Origin: Lachnospiraceae bacterium
Lineage (GTDB): Bacteria; Bacillota; Clostridia; Lachnospirales; Lachnospiraceae
DNA length: 64,000 nt
Reading direction: 5' to 3'
Assembly (NCBI GenBank): GCA_910576125.1
Contig: CAJTHM010000025.1
Location: 17,090 to 81,089, forward strand
Shown in pieces: positions 25,200 through 34,517 of this stretch. Each line of letters opens with the position of its first letter. The stretch's first letter is position 1. The notes beneath the pieces are model-generated. The model was given only the letters and a program-made list of their open reading frames with translations, was not told the DNA's origin and made no database searches. The position numbers were made by a program, and so were the translations under genes.

Positions 25200-25336
25200 T
25201 GGGGCCGAGGTTTCCCACACCTTCCCTCAGCCCTCTTGAACCTCACGGCGAGAACCTTGGTGTTCAGCCATATCCTTCCCACTGCCGGGCGGATTCGGGA
25301 CTTTCACCCGTTAGAACGCGCGCCCGCCGGGCGCAC
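25200..25336 (-). mobile_element. Group II intron 5'-end remnant
   Basis: Read on the minus strand from 25336, the sequence begins GTGCGCCC. It carries typical bacterial group II intron domain I landmarks: TTCTAACGGGTGAAAGTCCC, GGATATGGCTGAAC, and CGCCGTGAGG. The similarity ends near 25200; the reverse-transcriptase ORF and domains V-VI are absent. The junction directly follows a terminator-like hairpin (25342-25369). Confidence 0.65.
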
Positions 25337-25341
25337 ATGAA

Positions 25342-25369
25342 AAACAGCCGAAACCATTTCCGGCTGTTT
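25342..25369. terminator. Terminator hairpin at the intron junction
   Basis: AAAACAGCCG and CGGCTGTTT(C) form a stem with T-rich ends. On the minus strand it is followed by TTTTTCAT and then the intron's GTGCG start. Confidence 0.6.
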
Positions 25370-25503
25370 CTTATGGTGCGATATTTGTTACGGCCGTCCT
25401 TTGAGAGAACCTCTATTTCCCCAGCCTGCCTACAGTCGGATATCTATAGGAACATAGGCATACTTTTTCAATGCCTCCTGGACTTCATCTCTGTCGTCAT
25501 TCG

Positions 25504-25554
25504 TTATATAAAACCATCCCCTCTGTCATTCCATCTCTCTGAACGTGACGGCCG
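25504..25554. repeat. 51-bp repeated segment, copy 1
   Basis: GTTATATAAAACCATC.. to ..GAACGTG.CGGCC matches 38754-38804 at about 46 of 51 positions without gaps. The other copy spans the 3' end of an oxidoreductase pseudogene. Confidence 0.6.
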
Positions 25555-25632
25555 TTCCCCCGACAAGGCTCCACTGGCGCTGCATATAAGATTTCAGATT
25601 TTCCGTGCTTTGCCTGTAGGCTCTGAAAGTCA

Positions 25633-26238
25633 CTATGCTTTTGCGTCAAAACTATTCTGCGGATTTTCCACATTCACTGCTTCTTCACCCGCCAGAGGAA
25701 TGCCTCTCTTTGCGTTTCCCCATGCCTCATTATAAATCATGCACATTTCCGTCTGTCTGGAAGCCTCCGCATTGGTGGTATACATCGTCCACCCATTATT
25801 GGAATAAGTCGCCACCATCTCCCCGTTCTTATCGTAAAACTCTATGTAATCGCTGTTTCCTGACGGCAGTTTCTGATATTTCACTTTCCCTTCCAGCAGC
25901 GTCGCCACAAAATCTATGGGCTTAAGCACATTCTGCCTGTTTTTAGAAACAGCTTTCAGACCGGAAGTGATGATTCCCTTTCTGTCCGGGGACACTTCCG
26001 ATGTGTAGCTTTTCATCAGCCTGTTAAACCCTTCGGATTTGTTCTGGAACTGCCCTTTTGCAAAATCCTCATATGCCTGTTCCCTGATCTGCTTCCGGTA
26101 TTCCTCATCACTGATGCCGCTTCTCTTCCTGGAGAAAACATATTTATCATTAAAGTCGGGCAGATGGATACCGCCTATGCTTCCTGTCCCTGAAAAATAT
26201 CTGTTCTGCAATGAGCCATTGGACGAACTGACCTGCAT
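25633..26238 (-). CDS. Hypothetical protein
   Basis: 201 residues, not recognised. No signal peptide, no membrane segment. The N-terminal 40 residues are Ser/Gly-rich and include GGIHLPDFNDKYVFSRKR. A charged helical middle (~45-80) and a beta-rich end with YIEFYDKNGEMVATYSNNGW and MYTTNAEASR follow. GGAGGGTG lies 6 bases before ATG 26238, so the gene looks intact and translated. The end, EAVNVENPQNSFDAKA, is soluble. A cytoplasmic protein of unknown role. Confidence 0.6.
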   Translation of the reverse strand: MQVSSSNGSLQNRYFSGTGSIGGIHLPDFNDKYVFSRKRSGISDEEYRKQIREQAYEDFAKGQFQNKSEGFNRLMKSYTSEVSPDRKGIITSGLKAVSKNRQNVLKPIDFVATLLEGKVKYQKLPSGNSDYIEFYDKNGEMVATYSNNGWTMYTTNAEASRQTEMCMIYNEAWGNAKRGIPLAGEEAVNVENPQNSFDAKA

Positions 26239-26880
26239 TATTTCACCCTCCCCTGTAAATTTCCTAATCTATCCAACATTTCATACATCCTGCTATTCCC
26301 AAAAGTAAAATTCTGTAAAACAATTGCCATACATTTTTCTTCCCTATCCACCATAATTCTGGGCAAATGCTTTATTCAGCCAAACAGTGAGTCTCCATCC
26401 GCTACAATGACATCTGTGACTGCCAACGCATTTGTCTTCCTGTTCTGTATTCTGCTTTCCGGAAAACTCCCAAAGAAACACTGCGGGCAGTATCCCTGGA
26501 ACATGGCAGAAAACACTTCCAGCAGGCCGCTCACCACGTTTCTGCCGTCACTTATACTGCATAACGCTGAATACTGCCTAATGTAATCATGCGATTGAAC
26601 CAGTCAGCGTTATGCAGTCTGGTTTCACGGCAAGTGAAATCGTTAGGCAGTATAATTTATCGGCAGATTTTCTGTTTTTTTGGGGTGCAGGGAACGAAAA
26701 GCTTATAAAAGCACCTGCCGCAGTACCTGTTCCTTTCATACCAGCGGCTTAAGCGCAGGGCCGTAGCCCCGACAAAGAAAGCCCATTCCGGAAGGACGGG
26801 AGGCTTCTGCGCCCGTCCCCCATATTACCTTGAACAGATGGAACGGATATAGTATAATGCTGCCAGAAGGAGGAGCTCAC
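26239..26880. other. Intergenic region with a repeat and a coding relic
   Basis: It contains the first copy of the 102-bp palindromic element (26553-26654) and a GGACGGG/CCCGTCC hairpin near 26797-26820. At about 26376-26548 the minus strand has a 55-codon open stretch including GLLEVFSAMFQGYCPQCFFG, with no start signal, which I cannot identify. Upstream of the next gene AAGGAGGAGCT forms a good ribosome-binding site at 26868-26878. Confidence 0.4.
26553..26654 (+). repeat. Interleaved palindromic element, copy A
   Basis: 102 bp bounded by TATACTGC..GCAGTATA. Within it, a (CTGCATAACGCTGA) pairs perfectly with a' (TCAGCGTTATGCAG), and b (ATACTGCCTAA) pairs perfectly with b' (TTAGGCAGTAT), in the order a-b-a'-b'. 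It is found again at 42476, 47242 and 48040. Confidence 0.85.
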
Positions 26881-27138
26881 ATGAGCAACCTGAAATCGCC
26901 GCTGCCCCAAGGCGCGGCTATGGTCAGGGTACAGAACATCTTAAGCGGGAAATGGAAGATAACGCTATTAGATGTAAAAACGATAATAGAAACAGGCCGG
27001 GAATCAGAAATGCGCGACGCTACGCGTCTGATCCCGGCTTGTAAAATCAGGGAGGGAATCGAGATTATGTGCCAGGCTATGGAAGATATGAGAAATCAGA
27101 CATTGAAAGAGGGAATGATAAATGTTGCCTTCTGGTAA
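26881..27138 (+). pseudogene. Chimeric remnant: HxlR-like start joined to an Rpn-like end
   Basis: The ORF has a strong ribosome-binding site and opens MSNLKSPLPQGAAMVRVQNI then LSGKWKI, which looks like the start of an HxlR-type winged-helix regulator. After ~27 residues it changes to a helical segment, REGIEIMCQAMEDMRNQTLK, resembling the C-terminal coiled region of Rpn/COG5464 proteins. It thus seems to be a deletion joint of two unrelated genes. Its 3' end overlaps a radical-SAM fragment on the other strand. Confidence 0.45.
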
Positions 27139-27314
27139 TAGCTCAGCCTTGGCATATGCTTTGACCAGAAGTGGCAGCAGAATGCCCCGGTCTGCTGCTT
27201 TAGCTCCCGGCACTGCTCCAGTATGTCAGCCGCCGTGTACCCTTTGCCCGCCAGGGCGAGCGTGCCATCGTCACCGCTCTCCGTCCCGATGGTCAGCCCG
27301 TTTATCATATCCAA
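27096..27314 (-). pseudogene. Radical SAM protein fragment
   Basis: A 72-residue frame containing NGLTIGTESGDD and LALAGKGYTAADILEQCREL, the pattern of the inner barrel of radical SAM enzymes (Gly-rich ESGxD, then KGYTxxDxxE). The CxxxCxxC cluster and the rest are absent. The last ~25 residues are encoded by sequence overlapping the neighbouring chimeric relic. Confidence 0.45.
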
Positions 27315-27354
27315 ACTTGTCCTCCCGGGCTGTTTCCTATTACTGCAATGGTTC

Positions 27355-28725
27355 CTATACTGTGTCGTCCTTGATTGCCTCTACAATGACATCATCCCTG
27401 ATTTTCTTAGATGCCAGCATATAAATTCCGTTGATCACAAGCAGCACCAGAACAATATACCCCATCAGCGCCCACACCGGGAATGCGTATAGGAATTCCA
27501 TGACGGACACGCCCATCATATAGCACTGTGCGGCACATACAATGATAAGTAACGGAAAACCGATCAGTATCGGCCTGACTGACAGCAGAAACCCTTCCAT
27601 CCCCAGTAGCCGCCGGATTCCCTTTTCATCCACGCCTGCCGAGCGGAGCATGGCAAATTCCTTCCGCCTCTGCCCTAAACTGTTCAGGATTGCTGAAAGC
27701 ACCGAGGAAATGCCCACAATCCCGAACAGCACCGCAAGGCTGCACACGACAAACATTGCCGCCCCTGTCATCCTCCCGCGGTTCCTCATCCGCTCCGTCT
27801 TACTGGAAGTCATAAAATCGCTGCTGCCCAGATAGGCGCCGCATATCCTTTCCGCCTCGCCCTGGATTTCTTCATCCATTCCATCCGGCACAGCGTAATT
27901 TACATAGTTCCTGTAATTATAAACCTCCATCTCATCACTGAAATTCCCGATGATGGCATAATACTCCTCCATCGGCACGATAACAGGCAGCGTATAAAAC
28001 GAAGGATCAAGCCCGATCTCCGGCATTGACGGAATCACTGCCGCAACATCCACGGCAAACTCATAGTCGCCCTGAGCATCATCCGAATACTTCTCTGTCA
28101 GCTCCATCCGCTGCCCCTGCCGGAGATTCAGATAAGGGACTGTTTCCTGCATTGCCTCATAATCCCTTGCACCGGGGTTCTTTGCCACACTGTTTACAAT
28201 GATGGCGGAAGATTCCGGTAAAGCCTCCATGCCCGCTTCCCGCAGAACGCTTTCATAGGCATCCTGCTCCATCCCCACCAGCACACAGGTTACACGGTAA
28301 CGCCCGTCCCGCTCCACGATATAGCCGTCTGCGGCATCAAAGCCTCCCGCCTGCAGGAATTCTGCCGCCTGGTCACTCCCGGAAAGCCAGACAGCGCATT
28401 TCGCCCTTGCATAAACAGATGTTTCCTGCACGCCCGGCATGGCTTTCAGTTCCGCAAGGAGCGCACCGTCTATCCGCTCCCCCGTCCCCAGCGTGATATT
28501 CACATCAAAATGATTCATATTCTCCGCCTGCGCATTGCTGATATCGGAAGCCGTAAAGACTGCAAGGAACCCAAAGGCAAGGAGCATGCACAGGGAAAGC
28601 GTCACCATGCAGGTATGGTACAGTTTTTCCCCGCATTTACCGAGTTTGCCGCTATCTCCCCAAGGAATCCGAAATGTTTTGCCAATATGGGATGGCTCTT
28701 TGCTTTCTTCGATGTGCGTCCCCAC
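27355..28725 (-). pseudogene. FtsX-like ABC permease, 3' part (after frameshift)
   Basis: The second half of a MacB/FtsX-type permease, in a different frame from the 5' part (28602-29960), which it overlaps. It contains a membrane segment (LYHTCMVTLSLCMLLAFGFL), a ~270-residue extracellular domain, and three C-terminal helices with the FtsX motif RRKEFAMLRSAGVDEKGIRR. Reading LGEIAANSVNAGK from the first frame into LYHTCMVTLSL from this one restores a continuous protein of about 870 residues. A single slip near 28625-28640 (GGGGAAAAAC) therefore splits an otherwise intact gene. Confidence 0.75.
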
Positions 28726-29960
28726 ATTGCAATTCCGTACTGCTCCCCGCGCACTGCCTCTATGGGCAGAACCTTTGACATCTGTCTCGCCGGCCCGTGT
28801 GCGGCAAACAGGACCGTAACAAAGGAAAGCACTGCCGCCATGAGCGCCGCTGCCGGTGAAAAGGAAACCTCCATCCGGCTCCCGAACACCTCACTGATCA
28901 TACCGGAATAGACCGACAGGACACCGAAGGAAAACAGGTATCCCAGAATCATCGAAAGCAGGATCGGGATAACCGAGAGAATGCACGCCTCATAAATGAC
29001 CGTCCTTCCTATCTGCTTCGGCCCCGCCCCTACAGATTTCAGGATGCCGAGCTGATGGATCTTCTGTTTCGCCGAAATCCCGAAAGCGCCCCTTATGATA
29101 TAGGCAAATACCGCCATCGATGCGCCTGCCGCAAGCACAAGCCCCAGGAACAGCTTCGGCACATCACTCCGGAAAAAACTCCCAGGCGCATATACTCCAT
29201 GCCATGCAAGCAGCGCGGCATGGTAGCGGCACGGGTAGTCCCCGTATTCATCCTTTGGAAGCCCTATTGCCTCCGCAATCTGCGGGACTGCCGTATATAC
29301 TTTCCCCCTCCGCTCCATCTGGAGATAGACCGCCACCTCCCTTTCCGGCGAAAGCGCTTCCGGCTCCATAAAGCCATAGGCGAGGTATCCTTCATAGCCG
29401 GAGGAAACGGACACATCCAGTTCCCCCACAATGGTCAGGCTGGCCGCATCCTTCTGCCGGTTTTCTTCCATGTGCGTCCGCACATTGCTGACCATTTCCA
29501 CGGCGAGCGTGTCGCCAATGCCATATGCCGGGTTCTGCAGGAAGAAATCCTTGCTGACCGCCACCTCACCGGAAGCCTGCGGGACACGCCCCCGCAGGAG
29601 CATATTCTTCTCATACATGGCATCCCAATAGCCGCTGTCACAGTTCTGTATCAGCAGGCGGGGAAGCGCCGTCCCTTCCGGCAGGAACGCGGTCTGGTTG
29701 TCCCCTTTTACAAACATGGCTTTTACACCCGCATTGTCCCTCACCATGCCAAGCCTGCCTGCCGGGACATCCATAAGCTCCGCATCCCAATCACCTCCAA
29801 TATAAATTTCCTGCTGCACCATCTGGTTCCAGAAACTCTGTGCAAAAACAAATAATGTACATAAAAAAGTGGAAGCGATCAGAACCGCCACAATAATGGA
29901 AACTGAGGTGCGGCGGTTTTTACGCACCTGGTCTAAGCTGTATTCCCGTATGATGTTCAT
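28602..29960 (-). pseudogene. FtsX-like ABC permease, 5' part (before frameshift)
   Basis: 452 residues from ATG 29960 (GGGAGG 7 bases upstream). One membrane helix (~18-40) is followed by a long extracellular domain and an FtsX module of three helices with FGISAKQKIHQLGILKSVGA. After a cytoplasmic segment, LAKHFGFLGEIAANSV, the frame ends early at NCTIPAW. The remainder is encoded by 27355-28725. It follows the MacB-type ATPase by about 40 bases and is the last part of the regulator/kinase/ATPase/permease operon. Such permeases export peptides or act as mechanotransmitters for antimicrobial-peptide resistance. Confidence 0.75.
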
Positions 29961-30000
29961 GGCTATACCTCCCTGCCCGCCACTGCGGGCCTCCATGCAA

Positions 30001-30678
30001 TTACACCGCCTTATCCGAGACAATCTTCCCATCCTCTATCTTGATGATGCGGTCTGCTTCCAGTGCCACATTCTCATCATGGGTGACCAGCAGGATGGTC
30101 TGTTTATACTGGCGGTTGGACAGTTTCAGCAGGGAGACGATTTCCTCCGTATTCTTCCGGTCAAGGTTCCCTGTCGGCTCGTCCGCCAGCAGGATCGCGG
30201 GCTGGTAGATCAGGGCGCGCCCGATTGCCGCCCTCTGCTGCTGTCCCCCGGAAAGCTGCCCCGGCAGGTGTTCCAGCCTGTCACCCAGCCCTAATGTCCT
30301 TACGATATCGTCAAACCGTTCCTTACCCGGCTCCTTATTATCCAGGAGCATGGGCAGACAGATGTTCTTCTTCACACTGAGCGTGGGGATAAGGTTGTAA
30401 AACTGGTAGATAAGCCCCACCTTGCGCCTGCGGTACTGCGCCAGCCGTTCCTCCCCAAATGTCGCTATGTCCACATCTTCCACAAATATCTTCCCGCCGT
30501 CAGGGCGGTCAACGCCTCCCAGCAGATGGAGCAGCGTTGACTTGCCGGAGCCGGACGCCCCGATGATGGCAACGAACTGCCCCCTTTCCACCTGCAGGTC
30601 CACATGGTCTAAAGCCGTCACCATCGTCTGCCCCGATCCATACTGCCTGGTCAGCCCCTCGGTTCTTAAAATATCCAT
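30001..30678 (-). CDS. MacB/LolD-type ABC transporter ATPase
   Basis: 225 residues: Walker A GASGSGKS, signature LSGGQQQR, Walker B ILLADEPTGNLD, switch His in LVTHDENVA. The ADEPTGNLD form and length are typical of the ATPase partner of FtsX-type permeases. ATG 30678 lies after AGAGGTG. It sits between the histidine kinase gene upstream and the frameshifted permease downstream, on the same strand, so all are likely one operon. If the permease is truly broken, this protein may have no partner. Confidence 0.9.
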   Translation of the reverse strand: MDILRTEGLTRQYGSGQTMVTALDHVDLQVERGQFVAIIGASGSGKSTLLHLLGGVDRPDGGKIFVEDVDIATFGEERLAQYRRRKVGLIYQFYNLIPTLSVKKNICLPMLLDNKEPGKERFDDIVRTLGLGDRLEHLPGQLSGGQQQRAAIGRALIYQPAILLADEPTGNLDRKNTEEIVSLLKLSNRQYKQTILLVTHDENVALEADRIIKIEDGKIVSDKAV

Positions 30679-30762
30679 AAACAGCACCTCTCATTTCTCT
30701 GGATTCCGGAAGAACGCCGTATTTGCGTTCTTCTACATGAACTTCTTTTCATGTTACCGCCC

Positions 30763-31971
30763 TTATGTGCTAATTTGGTGACAATGGTAAAATTTAATAT
30801 AGAATCCTGCGCCCCCTGTCTCTGTATTTTCTGCCGTGACCGTCCCGTTTTCTTTCTCAATGATGGATTTTGCCAGGGAAAGCCCGATTCCTGCACTGTC
30901 TTTGGAAGAGCCTGCGCCCCGGTAAAACCTCTCAAACAGGCGGGGAAGGTCTGCTTCGTCAAATCCCCCGCCGCTGTCCTGAATAACGATTTCCGTATAG
31001 ATAGGATTGTCCCGGCAGACAATGCTGATATCTCCCCGCTCCGGCGTATGCTCCACGCAGTTTTTGATGATATTGCCGAACGCCTCGCTGCACCATCCGA
31101 AATCCCCGGAAAGCGAAATCCCGTCAGCGCCCTGTATCCCGAAGCATATCCCCTTTTCTTCCATCTGCCGGACAAAGGGCTGGACTGCATCCACCAGCAC
31201 CTCCTCCAGGTCAAACTCTTTTTCTTCCAGCTTCAGCACGCCCGCGTCCAGCCTTGACAGGGTGAGCATGGAGCCGACCAGGCGCTGGAGGTGGCCGACC
31301 TGTCCTTCCATCCGTATGATGTCCTGTTTTGTCTCTTCATCCCACGCTTTCTTTTTCAGCAGCGAAAGGGTAAGCCCTATGGATGCCGCCGGGGTCTTTA
31401 ACTGGTGGGACAGATCGGCCATGTTGTCCGCAAGGTTCTCCTTTGCCCTCTGCGCCTGCTCCCGTTCTTCCCGGAGAAGCACCACCGCTTTATAGATGCT
31501 GTCCTCCAGCGCGGAACCGGCATCATCTTTCATCAGGGTGTCGTACTGCCCTTCCATGATCCTGTCCAGATAGCCGGAAAGCGCCGCTGTCCGCTTCTCT
31601 GCCTCCTTCATCCTGTGCCTCCAGTAAAGCCCAAAAGAAAACAGCATCACCGATATGATACAGAAAGGGATGGCATATGCCGCTGCCCCAAACCATGCCG
31701 GGACAAAAGAATATGCATCCCTCCCATAACCGTACTGCCCTAAGATTTCTTCCCCCGCAGCCCTCAGGCCATCGCCGGACTTGTATAGATGCATGATATC
31801 GCCAAGCTGTTCCGGTGCAGCAATCCCCACAGCCCCGGCCATATCCGCAATACCGCTTCTGATGAATGTTTCTGACAGCTGCAGGATAACACCGCCTGCC
31901 AGAACGCACAGGCAGATGGAAAGCGCAATCCCGCATATTAAAATCCTGTTTCCCTTCTTTTTATCCCTCAT
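30763..31971 (-). CDS. Sensor histidine kinase
   Basis: 402 residues. Two membrane helices (~9-30 and ~92-116) enclose an extracellular loop of about 60 residues. HisKA has the phospho-acceptor in LSHQLKTPAASIG, and the HATPase domain has N, G1 and G2 boxes (FGNIIKNCVEH, DSGGGFDEADL, AGIGLSLAKSI). Its ATG (31971) overlaps the regulator's stop by 11 bases. With the downstream ATPase and permease this resembles antimicrobial-peptide or cell-envelope sensing operons, though the extracellular loop is larger than in BceS-type kinases. Confidence 0.9.
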   Translation of the reverse strand: MRDKKKGNRILICGIALSICLCVLAGGVILQLSETFIRSGIADMAGAVGIAAPEQLGDIMHLYKSGDGLRAAGEEILGQYGYGRDAYSFVPAWFGAAAYAIPFCIISVMLFSFGLYWRHRMKEAEKRTAALSGYLDRIMEGQYDTLMKDDAGSALEDSIYKAVVLLREEREQAQRAKENLADNMADLSHQLKTPAASIGLTLSLLKKKAWDEETKQDIIRMEGQVGHLQRLVGSMLTLSRLDAGVLKLEEKEFDLEEVLVDAVQPFVRQMEEKGICFGIQGADGISLSGDFGWCSEAFGNIIKNCVEHTPERGDISIVCRDNPIYTEIVIQDSGGGFDEADLPRLFERFYRGAGSSKDSAGIGLSLAKSIIEKENGTVTAENTETGGAGFYIKFYHCHQIST

Positions 31972-32647
31972 AGTCCACCGCCTTATACCCAAATCCCCGG
32001 ACGGTCAGGAGCATCTTCGGCATCTGCGGATGCTCCTCCACCTTCTGCCGCAGGCGCTTTACCAGCGTGGTAAGCGTATTGTCATTGACATAATTGCCGT
32101 CCACATCCCACAGCTTTTCCAAAATCTGCTCACGGGTTATGGTCTGGTTCTTATGTTCCAGAAGCAGGAGGAGGAGCTGGTACTCATTCGGCGTCAGTTC
32201 TACCGGGCAGTCTTTTTTATAGACTTTGGATGTCTTTTTATTGATGCAGACATCCCCGCAGTAGAGGCTTCCGTCCTCCGGCCTGCGGTTCCTCACCCTG
32301 CGCAGCAGGGCCCGCATCCTTGACACAAGGACATCCATGCGGAAAGGCTTCGTCACATAGTCATCCGCCCCGATGGACAGCCCCTGCACCATGTCCCGCG
32401 CCCCGTCACGCACCGTCAGCAGAATGACGGGAATGGCTGTATTTTCACTTAAGCTGCGGCAGAAAGCAAATCCGTCGCCATCCGGCAGGTTTATATCCAG
32501 CAGGCATAAATCAATCCCGCTGTCCAGGTATTTCCGGGCCTGTGCGAGACTTAATGCGGCATACGGCGTGAAGCCCTCCGCCTGCAGGTTGCGGCAGAGG
32601 GTATCAGACAGTTCCGCGTTATCTTCAACCACCAGAATTTTATCCAT
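31961..32647 (-). CDS. OmpR/PhoB-family response regulator
   Basis: 228 residues: receiver domain with ILVVEDN, phospho-acceptor Asp in LCLLDINLPDG, T/K residues in LLTVRDG and VTKPF; then an OmpR-type winged helix (LTPNEYQLLLLLLEHKNQTI, TVRGFGYKAV). It is the first gene of the operon with kinase, MacB-type ATPase and FtsX permease, and probably activates it. The upstream intergenic region also carries repeat copy 2 at 32741. Confidence 0.9.
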   Translation of the reverse strand: MDKILVVEDNAELSDTLCRNLQAEGFTPYAALSLAQARKYLDSGIDLCLLDINLPDGDGFAFCRSLSENTAIPVILLTVRDGARDMVQGLSIGADDYVTKPFRMDVLVSRMRALLRRVRNRRPEDGSLYCGDVCINKKTSKVYKKDCPVELTPNEYQLLLLLLEHKNQTITREQILEKLWDVDGNYVNDNTLTTLVKRLRQKVEEHPQMPKMLLTVRGFGYKAVDYEG

Positions 32648-32740
32648 ACAAATTCCCCTTTCTTTGGGAGTATGGTTTTTATTATGCCACTGTCCGCCTT
32701 TATCTTCAACTTCTGTTTCAGGAACATTTTTTAATTCTTA

Positions 32741-32840
32741 GGAAATGTCGGAAAATAACTGATGCAACTTGTTTAGGAGAAAGCCCAGAAATACAACGAA
32801 AACGGCTATAAACTTGCATCAGTTATTTGTAGACAATTCC
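32741..32840 (-). repeat. ~100-bp inverted-repeat element, copy 2
   Basis: Reverse complement of 781-879 with few differences; the same AAATAACTGATGC / GCATCAGTTATTT ends. It lies between a response regulator operon and a divergent HD gene, about 95 bases upstream of the regulator's start. Confidence 0.75.
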
Positions 32841-33027
32841 TTAGTATCGCTCTGTATCCTTCCCGTGACATTTACCTCACAACCTACACCCAGTCTGGAG
32901 GCCCGTATTGCATCCCTTCCCCATACGATACAAGGAATCTAGTCGGATTTTCCATAGGGACGGTTTACCGCCTTGTCTTTCATCGTCTCTTCCCTCTCTT
33001 TTGATGTTACAGAACACGCTATATTGA

Positions 33028-33057
33028 TTGACAATCACAGAGCTATTCCAGTATAAT
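33028..33057 (+). promoter_or_regulatory. Promoter of the HD-domain gene
   Basis: TTGACA (33028-33033), 18-base spacer, TATAAT (33052-33057): perfect hexamers. The -10 box covers the first in-frame ATG, so translation must begin downstream at 33104. Confidence 0.75.
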
Positions 33058-33103
33058 GAATAAAACAGACAAAACCGCAGATATACAGGTGAAAGGAGTT
33101 AAA

Positions 33104-33703
33104 ATGGAGCTAAACATTCAGACCGCGGAAATGGCATTAAAGGAAGCTGCGCAGTCCAATCCGGGGGCATGGGTAGCCCATTCCCGGTATGTAGCCAAAG
33201 CCTGTAAAAATATTGCGTCACACTGTAAGGATTTATCTTCTGAACAGGCGTATCTTTTCGGGCTGTTACATGATATTGGACGTTATGCCGGAGTGAGTTC
33301 GGAAAGGCATTTGATAGACGGCTATCGTTACTGTATGGAGCGCGGGTGGGGAAAAGCTGCACAAATATGTATATCCCATGCATTTATGATACAGGATATT
33401 GATACTTCTATCGGAGTGTTTGATGTCAGTGATGAGGATTACCTGTTTATGAAAAATTTTGTTGTAAATGCGGTATATGATGATTATGACCGTCTGGTAC
33501 AGCTATGTGACGCATTGGCTATGCCTACGGGATTCTGCCTTTTGGAAAAGAGATTTGTGGACGTGACAATACGGTACGGCGTCCATCCGGCGACAATAGA
33601 CAGGTGGAAAAAAATTTTAGAGATTAAAGAACTGTTTGAAGAACAGATTGGCTGTTCTATTTATACTTTGCTTCCGGGCGTTGTGGAAAACAGCTTTCGT
33701 TAA
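33104..33703 (+). CDS. HD-domain hydrolase
   Basis: 199 residues. The HD signature is visible as ..VAHSRYVAKAC.. followed by LFGLLHDIGRY, with a later Asp in LVQLCDALAM, the metal-binding set of HD phosphohydrolases acting on nucleotides or phosphoesters. AAAGGAG precedes ATG 33104, and a consensus promoter lies 47 bases upstream. It appears to be a single-gene unit. Substrate unknown. Confidence 0.8.
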   Translation: MELNIQTAEMALKEAAQSNPGAWVAHSRYVAKACKNIASHCKDLSSEQAYLFGLLHDIGRYAGVSSERHLIDGYRYCMERGWGKAAQICISHAFMIQDIDTSIGVFDVSDEDYLFMKNFVVNAVYDDYDRLVQLCDALAMPTGFCLLEKRFVDVTIRYGVHPATIDRWKKILEIKELFEEQIGCSIYTLLPGVVENSFR

Positions 33704-33902
33704 GGGAGGGATATTGCGTATTGCGAGGCAAGCGATTTTTGGGAAACTGCGGACAGCGATATTTAGAGCAGATTGCCCGCACAAGGGAATTTTGATTGCT
33801 TCAAATGAGCACTACGATCAATACCACTTTCCTGATGCTGTCAAAACGCCGGGTTTCAGCTTTTCAATTTGTGCGGCGCTCAACTTTAGCGGCGAAAACG
33901 CA
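33704..33902. other. Region without recognised gene
   Basis: Directly after the HD gene there are short plus-strand open frames (for example one containing LIASNEHYDQYHFPDA) with no domain match. They may be debris of a mobile element. Confidence 0.25.
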
Positions 33903-34517
33903 TCAGAGCAGCCTTAAAAGCTGTACCAGCTCATGCGACTCGTCCGCATCTGATGCGGTCTGTCTGGTATCAAACTGAGAGAAACGATTATCACGGTAAA
34001 ATGATAATAGCTTTTCCTCTTTTTCCGCTTCCAAGAATGTTACTATGCCTCCGCCCAAATACTGTATCTCTTTAATTTTGTCCCATGCAAGTTTCAGAAG
34101 TTCTGCCCTCGTGATTTCTGTTCCGCCACTCTCCGAGAAATTTTTCCCAAGTTGTGCAATCAGATATGCCGACATGGTATAGGTATCCGATTTTTCATCC
34201 AACTCACTAATTCGCAACAGCTTTCTTTTCATGGTATTGCTCACTGTTTCACCCCTTACCGTCAATGGTTTTAATGCAAGGGTAAAATATCCAAGCAATC
34301 TGACATCCTCTGCTGAAACTACAAGATATGTAACAGACTGGTTCTTTTTCGTGAACTCTATGGCACTTTTTTTCAAAAAATGTTCCACGTCCTTATTCTT
34401 CGGACTGGAAAAAACGGAAAGCAACTCAACCAATGCTGGCTCTCCGGCTTCTTCATCATTCCCCAATGCCAAATACTCACGGATATTGACTGAAAAGAAT
34501 TTATCATTTCCTGGCAT
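33903..34517 (-). CDS. GNAT-type acetyltransferase, probable toxin of a toxin-antitoxin pair
   Basis: 204 residues. The central region has GNAT-fold features: TYLVVSAEDVRLLGYFTLAL (beta4-beta5) and, later, ITRAELLKLAWDKIKEIQYL with a C-terminal FYRDNRFSQF, close to the usual GNAT end. Its start overlaps the small upstream gene by 14 bases. GNAT toxins such as TacT/AtaT acetylate aminoacyl-tRNA and are paired with a small DNA-binding antitoxin. The pairing and setting in mobile-element debris support this, but acetyltransferase chemistry is inferred. Confidence 0.6.
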   Translation of the reverse strand: MPGNDKFFSVNIREYLALGNDEEAGEPALVELLSVFSSPKNKDVEHFLKKSAIEFTKKNQSVTYLVVSAEDVRLLGYFTLALKPLTVRGETVSNTMKRKLLRISELDEKSDTYTMSAYLIAQLGKNFSESGGTEITRAELLKLAWDKIKEIQYLGGGIVTFLEAEKEEKLLSFYRDNRFSQFDTRQTASDADESHELVQLLRLL

